The translations under genes and the position numbers were made by a program. Below are positions 42,195 to 53,100 of a stretch of DNA of 64,000 bases, piece by piece. Under the pieces are notes generated by a model. It saw only the letters and a program-made list of their open reading frames with translations, did not search any database and had not been told where the DNA came from. Origin of the DNA: Sorghum bicolor (lineage: Eukaryota; Streptophyta; Magnoliopsida; Poales; Poaceae); the NCBI RefSeq assembly GCF_000003195.3, contig NC_012876.2, positions 63,234,407 through 63,298,406 of the forward strand, given 5' to 3'. Numbering within the stretch: position 1 is the first letter of the stretch; the number at the start of each line of letters is the position of its first letter.

Positions 42195-43219
42195 TAAAAG
42201 AAATGACTTTATTACTATATGTGTGTGCAGGTGCAGATAACTCTATCCACTCACCTTCGCCCTCCAGCACACGTCATCTTCTCCCCCCGCCCCCCTCCCA
42301 TCCTCGGCCTCCTGACCCCGCTTGATGGCTTCGGCGGCATTGCCACCACCATTACACTAACAAGTCATATGCTTTAGATCCGGCACAAGAACCCCCGCCT
42401 CGACCCCTCCCAAGCTCTGGCACGCATGCCGCCAACACCACCCTCCACTGTCGCCTGTCGTCACACTAGCCTTAACCATATGCTCCGGGTTTGCCGTGAG
42501 CGCCCCCGCCTCCACCCCTTCCCTAGGCTCTGGCACCATGTCTCCGTCGCCATTCTTCACTGTTGCCACACTAATCTCAGCAACTTCTGTTCCTTCTCTG
42601 GTTGTCGCCCCCACCGCCAACACCGCCCAATCGGCCCTCTCCAACTAGCTAGTAGGTGGTGCCCCTACCGTCTCTCCCTTCTTCACCGTTGTCTTCACCA
42701 CTACCGCCGTTGAACTGGTCATCTTCTCTAGAAACTTTCCTTCTAATTGCAGAGAACACAGAAATCCTCCAAAAATCCAAACCCTAACTCGTGACCTTCT
42801 TCTCTAACGTCAACGACATCAAGCGAGTTATTTCCACTGTTCTCCCACTCACCTGCGCACCGGACGGCCCAAACCCCAAACCCAGAGAATATCGGCTGCC
42901 CCGAGAATGTGTCCATGGCGCACGACATGAGCGCGCACACGTGAAGTAGCATTTAGTAAAAGAAAATACAAAATACATATACCTTCTTCATTTTTTTTCT
43001 ATACGTATAGACCATCATTCATGTAGTTAAACAGGAACCGCTTAATAAATGGCAAATAACAGCATGGTACGGTTTTAAAATTTTTTATTATGCACCAAAT
43101 TTCTTTATATTAGGTTACAATTTTTTAATATTTCTATAGCTATATATTTTAGGATGTAATTCGCCTAGTTTGGCATAGATAAGTGCAAAATACTTTTCGG
43201 TTTATGGAGTAGTATTTTT
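42195..43219. other. intergenic, C-rich block with an imperfect internal duplication
   Basis: 42280-42950 is C-rich. Within it a ~120-bp segment is repeated imperfectly: CCCCGCCTCGACCCCTCCC at ~42392 against CCCCGCCTCCACCCCTTCCC at ~42507, and CATATGCT at ~42366 and ~42477. Open frames on both strands have no recognisable domain. 42960-43219 is AT-rich. Confidence 0.5.
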
Positions 43220-43845
43220 AGAACAACTCTAATGGTTTTGTAATTGAGATAGATATTCTTGTTTTTGGGAAAAGTCTAAAAGTTACTCTCCAATGGTTTG
43301 GCAATTAATTTTGGCAATTATTGGTAACTTGGCAAATAGAGGATCAAACTATGCATATATGCGAAAGTCTGCGAGGCTTCGCATCACGATGGAGAGACTC
43401 CTCCCGCGCGCGTATCCTTCTACCGCATGCCTACTCCTTCTCCTGTGCGTCAGCGTCGGAGTTCCCGCACAATTGCTCCATGGTGTCGCTATCTTCCGTC
43501 AAAGTTCCAGTTGCCGGTGGAGTCTCCAACGATCTGGAATCCATCGATGTTGTGCCTGCTAGCTAGCCTAGACGTGCCTCCCTAGGAGGACTTGCTGACT
43601 GGTTGGATGCAATCGCTGGCGACCAGGCGAACTGGCGAAGAAAAACAAAAACCGTGTGAATTGATGGCGGCGTGTGAGGAAAAAAAGCTCAGGTAATAAG
43701 TGGGTCCATAATTTTACTTTTTGTAAAATAATTATGGAAAATGGTCGGAGATAAACTCTTTTTAGGTTTGTCATTTTCATTTGTGAATTGGGAAACTCCA
43801 TATTTTAGCAAACAAAAAAAATACAAAATCATTAGAGTTGCTTTT
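43220..43845. mobile_element. Pack-MITE-like element: inverted-repeat ends around a GC-rich insert
   Basis: The left end AACAACTCTAATGGTTTTGT and the complement of the right end (AGCAACTCTAATGATTTTGT) match over ~25 bp. AT-rich subterminal DNA brackets a GC-rich centre (43360-43640) that has an open frame with a hydrophobic stretch (TACLLLLLCVSVGVPAQLL) on the plus strand. The insert looks foreign to its flanks, as in transposons that have captured a host gene piece. The source gene is not recognised. Confidence 0.5.
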
Positions 43846-44050
43846 ACCTGTGGCTAGAGCAGGTAACAAAAAATACTATCAGCCAAGAATACTCCATCCG
43901 GAGATCGACATGGTTTGCAATAAGAGTAGTTGGTTATCAATATTTGTAAAGGAATAAATATCATCTTGTAAATGAAAACTATGTACGTTACGGTATTGTG
44001 TTTCTTAATATATTTCTTAATATGTTTCTTAAAGATTTTATGTGTTTACT

Positions 44051-44270
44051 AGATATATACCCATGCGTTACACAAGGATCACGGATTTTTACATACAACT
44101 ATATCGACACGGGTAAGCTATAGCTTAGATAGACGTATTAAGAAATCTATAAATCTAATTATATAGAAAATATAAAGATGTCTCCACCTTCCTCTAACCA
44201 TACAAAATAGTTCCACTTCACATTGATAGTGATAAGGCGTAATTATCTGCTAAGTATTGCACGGGTCATC
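44051..44270. mobile_element. short repeat with CCCATGCGTTAC / GCACGGGT ends
   Basis: ATATATACCCATGCGTTACA near the left and AAGTATTGCACGGGTCAT near the right are diverged complements of a motif common in grass intergenic repeats. Superfamily not determined. Confidence 0.35.
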
Positions 44271-44626
44271 TTAGTCCTACAAAGGTGTATTTTCTTTTGT
44301 CCCACAGGTCTCGGGTTTAGGACTAGATCGGGTCACGTGCGAGAGCGGGTTTTAGAGCAGGTCTAATAAAACTTGTCTATAAGCCAAGCCAAGTTATCAA
44401 TAGATAAGTTGAGCTTAGCACGTAAAACAAGTCAACAACTAGTTCCTTTCTATAGTCTAAATATTTTTTTCATTTAATATACAAGGATAGAAAAGAAAGA
44501 GTTAACCTCTGCACAGAGAAAAGCGTCTCTTAGCATGTATGATGAGCTGATCGAAGAAACCAGTAGCTTTCTCTTTTCTTTTGCGTGTATATGGCTGATA
44601 TGGCAGTCGAAACATATTGTTATTGT

Positions 44627-44790
44627 GCCTGCTTTTATTATTTTTACAGTGACGCTAGACCCAAGCCTGACGGTCCACAAGCTCTCGTGCAAACAATATG
44701 AGGTCGAGTTCGAGTTCAGCTGCAACAACAAGCCATTTTCTGCATGGATCAGAGACCTCAGCCTCCTCGACACCGCCAAGCACCACCACT
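44627..44790 (+). pseudogene. exon-like fragment at the edge of an inverted-repeat element
   Basis: An acceptor-like sequence (TTATTTTTACAG) is followed by an open frame reading VTLDPSLTVHKLSCKQYEVE and, further on, SAWIRDLSLLDTAKHHH. Base composition is more GC-rich than the surroundings and third positions are C/G-biased, as in grass coding exons. I do not recognise the protein. The second half (~44735-44790) recurs as a diverged inverted copy at ~46660-46705. Confidence 0.35.
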
Positions 44791-46705
44791 TACTTGTATT
44801 TTTTTTTTCCTAATTTCACCTGATTTAGTTTGATATTTTTTTATTCAAATTTAGAATAATTTGATTTGATTTGATATCTGATTTTGATTTGGAGGAGCTA
44901 GGCAAAAAATCTGGGATTGAGGTAAGCAGGACGGGGTGGTACGAAGATATCTAGCGTATTTAACTTGTATTTTTTATTTCATTTGATCTGGTTTGATATT
45001 TTTTTCGATTAGATTGATTTGGTTTGATATTTGTTTCTCCTATTTGGATTTAGAACGGTTTGATTTGTTTTGGAGGTGCGAGGCAAAAAAATTTGGGGAC
45101 GAGCTAAGCAAGGTGGGATGGTACGATGATACCCAACTTATTTGACTTGTGTTTTTTTTTTCTGATTTTATTTGATTTGGTTGATATTTTTTTATTCAAA
45201 TTTAGAATGATTTGATTTGATTTGATATCCAAATTCTGATTTGGAGAAGCGAGTCAATAAAAAAAGGTTTCGGGACCAGCTGAGCAGGGCGTAGCGACGA
45301 GCGGGGCGGTACGACGAATGTTGTTTGATCACCAACCGAGCTAGCACCAGGCCTAATAAGCAGCTAAGCACATGACTCGTGTAAGGCCGTATTCAATAAA
45401 ATACTAGACTCGTTTTTGAATCTAAATCTAAAATAAGTCTCCAACCTAATATCTATAGCCTCTAATATATAACTTATATTGAAAATTTATTTTGGATATC
45501 AGGAGAGACATAATTCAAATGTAGATATCATCTCTCTTCGAGACCCATTTGCAGATAGTGTTGTCTTTTAGGTTGCTTTGTTGAAAAAGACTAAAAAAAT
45601 ATTTAACTTTTAGACTGTAGTGCTACCTAAACGACGAATGAGTCTTATATTTTAGACGAGGATCGTTGGAGTCTCAACATTACCATTTGATGGAAATCGT
45701 ACGGCGGTGGGTCCCGCGGAGGATGAAGAGAGGATCGGGGTAGTTGGGGAGCAGTGGTTCAGCAGTGGAGTGCAGGGGGTTGGCGCGATGCGGATTTGAT
45801 GACCATTTAGGAAATCCCGGATCAGATGGGACCGGTCCAATCAAGGCTTCAAGGACCGCGCAAGTACCGCAGTAGTACGTGGAGCAGTTCAATCCACGTG
45901 ATTTTGCACTGAAATTTCGTACGCCGAGGATACCTTCGCTCGCTATCCGTGGATTCAGCTGTGTGCCATCTCATTTGGTAGTTGAATTTTCATTATTGTT
46001 TTGCTATGTTCGTTTTTTTTCAACTTTATGATTTTAGAATTACTTTTTGGAGTCAAAGTTAACCTTGTTTGGCCTTAGTTTGGAGTTCCATTCCCTAGAG
46101 AAATCAATATTAAACAAGTCAGAAAGTTAAAAAAAAATATGATAGGATAGTTTCAAGAGAATAATACTAACCATCCTTGTCGTTTTCACCTAATCGCCGC
46201 TTCACACAGTTCAACACACACTTAGAATTATGAGATCTATCTACACCGCTCGTTGCCCCACCCTCTTCAGTTCGTCCCTGGATTTTTTTCCTAGCTCCTT
46301 CAAATCCGAATTGGATATCAAATCAAATCAAATCATTCTAAATCCAAGTCAGAAAGAGTAAATATCAAACTAAATCAAGTGAAACCGGAAACGGTTTTTT
46401 TGCCTCGCCCCTCTAAATCAGAATCAGAGATCAAATCAAATCAAATCATTCTAAATTCAAATCAGAAAAATATCAAACTAAAAAAATAAAATCAGGAAAA
46501 AAAATACAAGTCAGATATGCAGGGTATCATCATATCGCCTTATTCTGCTCAGCATATCAAACTAAATCAAAATCAGACATCAAATCAATCTAATCGTTCC
46601 AAATCCGGTTTAGAAAAAATATCAAACAAAATCAGAAAAAATACAGGTCGGTTGCTTGGCGGTGCTGAGGAGGCTAAGGTCTCTACCCGATGCGGTGTTG
46701 CTACA
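44735..46705. mobile_element. ~2-kb element with long inverted arms, each of three ~150-bp repeat units
   Basis: The left arm (~44735-45320) has three direct units with cores at ~44821-44880, ~44985-45070 and ~45165-45245. Each contains TTTGATTTGATTTGATATC-like sequence and GGTACGAYGATA-like sequence. The right arm (~46260-46705) has three units in reverse complement (GATATCAAATCAAATCAAAT at ~46313 and similar at ~46420 and ~46580). The outer edges also pair: CAGCCTCCTCGACACCGCCA at 44759 against GGCGGTGCTGAGGAGGCT at ~46658. The spacer has no supported gene. It resembles a foldback or long-TIR Mutator-type element. Confidence 0.65.
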
Positions 46706-47580
46706 TAGTAAGTGAGCATACTAATACTTCTTCTGGTCACTACAAACATGTGTGTGACCACAACATTTTGGTGACATAAAACTAGACACATAGGTGGACG
46801 TCAGGCAACACACTAGCATGTTTAGGGTTTAAGTTTTGAGAAAAACTCTTAGGTATGACTACGAATTCCATTGTCCCTTTATTTTGTGGAGCTACAAACT
46901 TCTGGATGCCCTAATCCGGTTCGAAGATTTCTCGATTTATGGAGTTTCGTTGACCTTTTGGATCTCAGTTTTTTCTAGACACCTTGGTAATTGACTAAAG
47001 AAGTTGAGCGTAAAAATTTAGCTCAATTAGAGTTTGTTTGGTCGAGTATTGACTTTTTCTTCATTATTTCGGGCTACTGAAAAACATGTTGTGTTGAACT
47101 TCCATGCTAGGCTTGGTGCCGGATCGCCGAAGTTCCACATTCAAACACTAAAGTTTCGTGGTCTAGAGGCTCATAATTGATCTCTGGCAATTTTGTGGCG
47201 TTTCCTTAGTTTGTTCTTGTTTCCACTTGTTCCATGGCTGTCCAATAGTTCCACTTGCGCAAAGGGGAAAAAAAATAAGGCCACTATCTGCCAATACATG
47301 TCTAGTGGCTTTGTACTATAGCTTTTCTCCCTTTCTCTCCTTTCAAGCGGTCACTTTTCCCATCACAACGCCCTCTTCTCAACGTTTGGTGCTACTATAT
47401 GCCATGTAAGCATACTAAAACCTCTTTATGTCATTATAACCATCTACATGCCTACATCGTTTCAGAGACATAGAATTTGGTACACATGTGGATGCTAGGT
47501 AGCACGCCAGGGTGTTACGTGTTTAGGGTTTTAGAAAAGCCCTTAGGTATGAGTAGCCCTTTATTTCAGTAATTCTTGGA
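46685..47580. repeat. ~170-bp diverged direct repeat, 715 bp apart
   Basis: The copy at ~46695-46870 (GAGCATACTAATACTTCTT .. GTTTAGGGTTT .. CTTAGGTATGACTA) matches that at ~47410-47570 (TAAGCATACTAAAACCTCTT .. GTTTAGGGTTT .. CTTAGGTATGAGTA). They could be remains of LTRs or a tandemly duplicated repeat. No coding sequence between them is supported. Confidence 0.55.
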
Positions 47581-47654
47581 CCGAAACCACTTTATTTTTT
47601 CTAGAAAAATATATGCGACATTGTCACGAAGCATTTCGACAAAAGAGTGGTTTA

Positions 47655-47896
47655 GGCCTTGTTTAGTTCAAAAAATTTTCGGATTTTGCTACTGTAGCAC
47701 TTTTGTTTTTATTTGACATATATTATCCAATCATGAACTAACTAGGATCAAAAGATTCGTCTCGCGATTTACAGACAAACTGTGTAATTAGTTTTTGTTT
47801 TCGTCTATATTTAATGTTTCATGCATGCGCCACAAGATTCGATGTGACGTGGAATCTTAAAAACTTTTTAGATTTCGGGATGAACTAAACAAGGCC
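47655..47896. mobile_element. MITE, GGCCTTGTTTAG family, intact (242 bp, TTA target duplication)
   Basis: The ends GGCCTTGTTTAGTTC and GAACTAAACAAGGCC are perfect complements between TTA trinucleotides. The interior has GCTACTGTAGCACTTTTG and GATTCGATGTGACG. This is one of the best-preserved copies in the window. Confidence 0.9.
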
Positions 47897-48118
47897 TTAG
47901 GAGATGGGAGAGAGTAACCATAATTAGCTGAGGTCAAAAGCGTGGAGGACTAGGAGAGAGACAGTGAGCGCATAGTCCGTTCGGACGGTGACGAAGGAGC
48001 CCACGTGTCGACCGTACGCGTTTACCACCAAAACTTTTGGACCTTTTCGTGCTGTGACGACGGACGGGCCGACACCGCCTCCTGCTGCTTTTCGTCACTC
48101 AAAAAGTCTCTACTCGGA

Positions 48119-48322
48119 CTGAGAGTGCGTTATTATGTGGCGATGCTTCCAAACACACTGAACAAAGTTTACTGTAAACTAAAATTTAACAAGAAGAACT
48201 AAATATATTCTAACTAAAAAAAGAACTAAAATAATTTAGTCCTATTAATCATTTAAGAATAAGAATAACTAAAATAGTTTTAACTAGCTAAAATTTAGCA
48301 AGTGGAACCAAACAAACTCTCA
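48119..48322. mobile_element. MITE of the TAAAATTTAGC group (204 bp)
   Basis: The left end CTGAGAGTGCGTTA and right end AACCAAACAAACTCTCAG are imperfect complements. The interior has repeated AACTAAAATAATTTAG and GCTAAAATTTAGCA blocks. Confidence 0.6.
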
Positions 48323-48352
48323 GTGTGTTTATAAACTTAGCTACTAGAGTAA

Positions 48353-48525
48353 GGGCCTGTTTGGTTCCCTTTCTAAATTTTAGTTAGCTAAAATTATTTT
48401 AGTTACTCTTGGGTAACTAATGGAACTAAACTATTTTAACTTCTTTTAGTCAATGTGTTTTGAACTTTAGCTACTAAAGTGACTAAAGTTTAGCTAGCTA
48501 AAATTTAGTAAGGGGAACCAAACAT
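48353..48525. mobile_element. MITE of the TAAAATTTAGC group (173 bp, TAA target)
   Basis: The left end GGGCCTGTTTGGTTCCC follows TAA, and the right end AAGGGGAACCAAACAT precedes TAA. It shares its core with the elements at 42018 and 48119. Confidence 0.7.
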
Positions 48526-48567
48526 TAAAGTTTAGTTGGCTAAAATTTAGCAAGAGGAAGACACTTA

Positions 48568-48797
48568 GGCCTTGTTTAGTTCCAATATTTTTTTGCAAAA
48601 TGGACACTGCAAAAATTTTATTTGTACTTAACAAATATTATCCAATTATGGACTAACTAGGCTTAAAAGATTCATTTCATAAATTACAGACAAACTGTAT
48701 AATTAATTATTTTTTATACATTTAAAAGATTCATTTAATGTACCATAAGATTTGATTTGACGGAGAATCTGAAAATTTTGTAAAACTTTTTGGACAC
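48568..48797. mobile_element. MITE, GGCCTTGTTTAG family, right end lost
   Basis: The left end GGCCTTGTTTAGTTCC follows TTA. The family core is present, but the expected AACTAAACAAGGCC end is replaced by GGACAC, directly followed by TAA and another MITE. Confidence 0.7.
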
Positions 48798-48800
48798 TAA

Positions 48801-49019
48801 GGCCGATCTCAATGCATGTTTCATGGAAGTATCATGCACATTAAATAGGGTGCCACATAAGCAAAAATGTTGACTTAGCAGCGTCATTAAACGAAGAAGT
48901 TTCATCAAATGAGAGTGGAGTTTTATCCCTATAAACCTTATGTGATTCAATTATCTAGTTTATAGTCTTGATAACTATGCCATAAAATTATATATTGAGA
49001 CTTACCTATAAACCAGGCC
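48801..49019. mobile_element. MITE, GGCC-TCTCAATG family (219 bp)
   Basis: The left end GGCCGATCTCAATGCATG and right end TATTGAGACTTACC..CAGGCC are imperfect complements. It abuts the previous MITE. Confidence 0.6.
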
Positions 49020-50132
49020 TTAGAATCTGTGATGCCGTGATGAACGTGCGTCGCATGCTCGACTGAAGTACTGAATCTTCGTTGTCATAAAAAAAATATC
49101 GAAATCTTGTCGCCGCGGCCCGCGGGGCATCCGATGCTACCGAGCCTCCCTTCTGTTTGTCTATCTGGGCCTCGTTACCTCCGATGCGGCCCAATTCCCC
49201 TGCTGGGGGTAGCCCCCGCCCCCGAGTCAGACTCAGACCCACCCATGCAGCGGGCCCCACCCCACCGGACCGCGACAGGCGTCGTACTCTCCGCGCGGTC
49301 TCCGATGCACTCCACACTCCCCTCCTCCTCCTCACGCTCCTCGTGCTCTCTGTGCTTCCATCTTTGACCACCCCGCTAAGGCGCTAATCACAATCACCGC
49401 CGCTAACCACAGCCCAAAGCGGCAGTCGCTCCCCCGCTTAAACCCTCGAGCACGCGGCTGAGAAGATTGGATTCCAGCATCCAGCTCCCACTGCACACCA
49501 CACGGCCACACCGACGGGGCGAACGGGCAACAGAGTCGGCGACCGAGCCGCCAGGAGCGACGAAACCAGCAGCGACTCCGACCGTTCTAAAACCCCCCTG
49601 CCCTGTCTCCAGCAACGACGAAACCAGCAGCGCAGCGCAGCGCCGACCACTCCGGGAGCGGGGCCTCACGATCCACGGGAGATGCTGGTTGCTGCCGCCG
49701 CCGACTCGCCGTCGCAGCCGTGAACCGGCTTCTCCCGTGGAGGGAGTTCCGTCCGGCGGGCGAAGAGCCGGGGCGGGCTTGGATTCGGCGGATCTTGGGG
49801 GGTGCGTGCGTCGTGCTGGATTGATCCCGCATTCCAGCTGCGGCGGGCGTCTGGGTAGTCGCTTCTCCTGAGGTATTATTTCGGCCGGCGAGTCCGCGAT
49901 TTCTTAGGGTTCCTTCTAGATGTTCATTTCAGGGGAGTCGACTCCGGCCCCCTCGCCGTCTTTTATCCGTCTGCTCCCTGATTCCTGTGCTGTTTGCAGG
50001 AAAAGGAAAACAAGTTGCTTGACCCGACTTTGGGATCAAGGATCGGCGAAAAGAAAGAAAAAGGAGGGATCTTTTTGGGAGGGTCTGTCTGAGCATTCCG
50101 GGTTTATCATAGCATCGGGCAACTCCGTGCTG
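49020..50132 (+). promoter_or_regulatory. GC-rich promoter and 5' leader of the DUF1666 gene, with probable leader intron
   Basis: GC-rich from ~49110. A donor (CCTGAG|GTATTA, ~49871) and acceptor (GTTTGCAG, ~50000) suggest a leader intron of ~130 bp. Open frames in 49100-49870 on both strands have no recognisable domain. The reading frame of the main gene stays open upstream to a Met at 49920, so an N-terminal extension cannot be excluded if the leader intron is not used. Confidence 0.5.
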
Positions 50133-53100
50133 ATGGATTTCTTCAAGATTAAGAAGTTCGGGAAGGGAAAGAAGGGTGCCGGGGGTGGGGGAGAGGTAGT
50201 GGAATCCGACGATGACGCTAGCGCCGGCGATGTGACCCCTCGGGGCCTTGAGGAGCAGAAGCCGGACATCGGGGAGGGGAACAATGCTGATGCGGTGGCG
50301 GCGGAGGGTGTGGGCGCGGGCAATGGGGTGGTTGAAGAAGACGAGGAGGAAGAGGATGACGACGATTTCATCACGAATGAGGTGAAGCGCAGGCTCAAGG
50401 AGCTCAGGAAGAACAGCTTCATGGTGCTCATCCCTGAGGAGGAGTGCGGGGAGCTCGAGGAGGATGGCGGGGAGGAGGAAGGGGGCAGCCCCAGGGAGTG
50501 GCTGGAGTCGGGTGTTGGTGATGGCTTCCCGCTGTGTGGGTTTGATTCGCTGTACGATAAGTACTCTGAGAGGATGCTGGTGTTTCATAAGATGATTGCG
50601 CAGCTGATGAAGGATCCAGGTAAAAAGATGTAGCTAATTGTGGATGTTCGGCTTTAGCTTCTTACATGCAGTTGGTTGTAATGTGGTGCGTGTACCTAGT
50701 CTTTTGTGTGTGCCTGTGATTATGCATGTATCTAGTCTGATGCTATAAAATTAGCCATGTTTGTCTTGGATGTTTCTTAGTTATCAAGGTCCAATTGTTG
50801 CTATTCTAGTGTTTTAGATTATCGTCAACATGGCGCGTTGTTAGCATTTTAAACTATGGGCCCTACTCCTGTAAAGAGGCTTAATGAGCAAGTGTTCTGT
50901 GGCAGTTGCATGCCTCATTTGGTATGCCCACAATTATCGGCTTATCGCTAGTATTCTTTTTGAAACAGTTTTCTTTCTTTTAAAATGAAACCGTAGCATG
51001 AGACACATCACTCAAAAGGGCAAGAAAAACACAATCAACCACTGTTGTCATCTTCTGCCTAGCGTTTCCCAGATACCGGAATACTAACATTTTTGCTGTC
51101 TCCGGTGCCCATGTACCAGTGCAGAAGTGGTATTTGTATCTCATTGAATCAGCCAGTTTTTTTTTTTTCTGTTTAATGTTTCTCTTCACTCTTCAGCACA
51201 TGTCATTGACTACTTTCAGGATTCAGTCTCCCCTCTAGCAGTATAATTTATCTGCTGTGTTTACTATTGCTTAATGGATTTGACATTGTCATTTTGCCGC
51301 TGTTTGCTAGAGTGCCAATGATTTCTGAAATATTTAAATAATACCTTCTGCATACTTTAGCAAGTCTGATGGTTTGGAAAAACCTTTGTAGAGTCACTGA
51401 ACATGTCTAAAAAGTCTCCAAGATCAGCATCGAAATTGGCGTCTACCCTGCGCAGCCTCTCATTCAAAAGAAAAGATGAGCTCCCAGAGGATTGTGAACA
51501 ACTTCAACAGCAAAGCGAAGATGATCCTTATCAGACACTTGAGACTGCATATGTTGCTCATGTTTCATTAAGCTGGGAGGCTCTGCATTGCACCTATGTG
51601 CACCTGAGCCTTATCGTTGCAGCACAACCTGATAATCCTACAACCTACAGCTCTGCTGCTCAAGCCTTCCAGCAATTCCAGGTCCTGTTGCAGAGATTCG
51701 TTGAAAATGAGCCATTCGAGCATGGTACCCGGGTTGAGATATATGCACGGTCTCGGAGCTTGTTGTCAAAGTTGCTTCAGGTCCCCACTTTTCAAGGTAA
51801 GAATCTTTGGGTTATATTGCTGCATTTTTTAACATAAATGTAGCCTATACCATCAAAATGCGTTCCTGTGGGCTGTAGAATCTTCACTCCTTAGTGTTGG
51901 TTATGGTTCTATAGACTTATGTTGTCATGTTATTAACTTACATTCAAACTAAGATGTGAACCATGCACTCGAGATCAAAATGACAGCAGGTGTGGTTCAG
52001 GCATTTAGCAAATGCCTAATGCTTTTCAATTAATTTTACGTCGAACTGTTTCTCTTAGTCTTGGATAATTTCATTACGAGATACCATGGATTGTAACTCC
52101 TGAATGCTTACTGTTCGCTAGGTATGTCGATGGTCCCTGTTTTCTTGGCACTTAAGTTAATCCTGTTTCTTTACATGAAAAAAATGGTTCCAGAAGTTCA
52201 ACCTGTTTGATAATGGTGTAAAATTGATTTTGAATCCTGTACAGTCTCGTAGAAATGGTTTAGAATCGTGACGCTGAGGAAAAATAGCCGTCCTGATATT
52301 GCCTATACACGAGGGGAATTTTCTTTTAGACGCGTAAAGTGTAATACAGATTACACCTTTGTTTTTTCATAATTTATGTCATGTACTAGCCTAGTACTAC
52401 AATAAATAGGTTTAGCTACTGAATGGTCTGTACATATTTCATGTGGTACAATCCAACTCAATCTGCTGTACATTGGCAATATTAATGAGCATTAAGCAGT
52501 GATGTACTGTGTTGAATATGGGTTCTTTCTATTTCATGTTCATCTAACAGTGGGGAAAATATTGGCAGTGGTTAGTTTTCTACCATTATTCAATCTCTTT
52601 TAGAAAGATGGTAACTTGAGCATGTATGTTTGAACTAAGAGCTGCTTGTTTCATTATTCCTACAAGTAAGGTCAATAAGTCTACAACTAAATTGGTACAC
52701 GTTCGTTTTAGAGCTTTTTATGTGCAAATTTAACATGGATAAGTATGCCATGCACAAGAATTTCCTGAACTTGTCGTTTTTTTTTGGTCTCAGCACCTGT
52801 ACTGTCAGTAAGATTTGGTACAGATATAGACTCTGAAGTTCATGAGTAACTACAGCTGGTTTGTTGAGTCTGTGCTGCCACAATGCTTGACTACATTACT
52901 GATGAGTTCTTTCAAGTTACTGCTGCAACATGTTTAATGTTGGGTACTTATAATCCCGTACAGAATCATGCATTAGATTGTACTTTATTCTACAGTTAGG
53001 AAATGACTGTTGAGTGCAGTAGCACAGTAAGCACCGTTGTTTCTTTGTTTCATTTTGTCACTAATCGCTTAGTTACTCATTTGTATGAGTAAGTTTCCTT

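Noticed and set aside
42357..42713. Open frames on both strands in the C-rich block
   Set aside because: They contain an internal duplication and no domain. Composition alone can produce them.
49929..50588. 219-codon minus-strand frame opposite DUF1666 exon 1
   Set aside because: It is the antisense shadow of an acidic low-complexity coding region.
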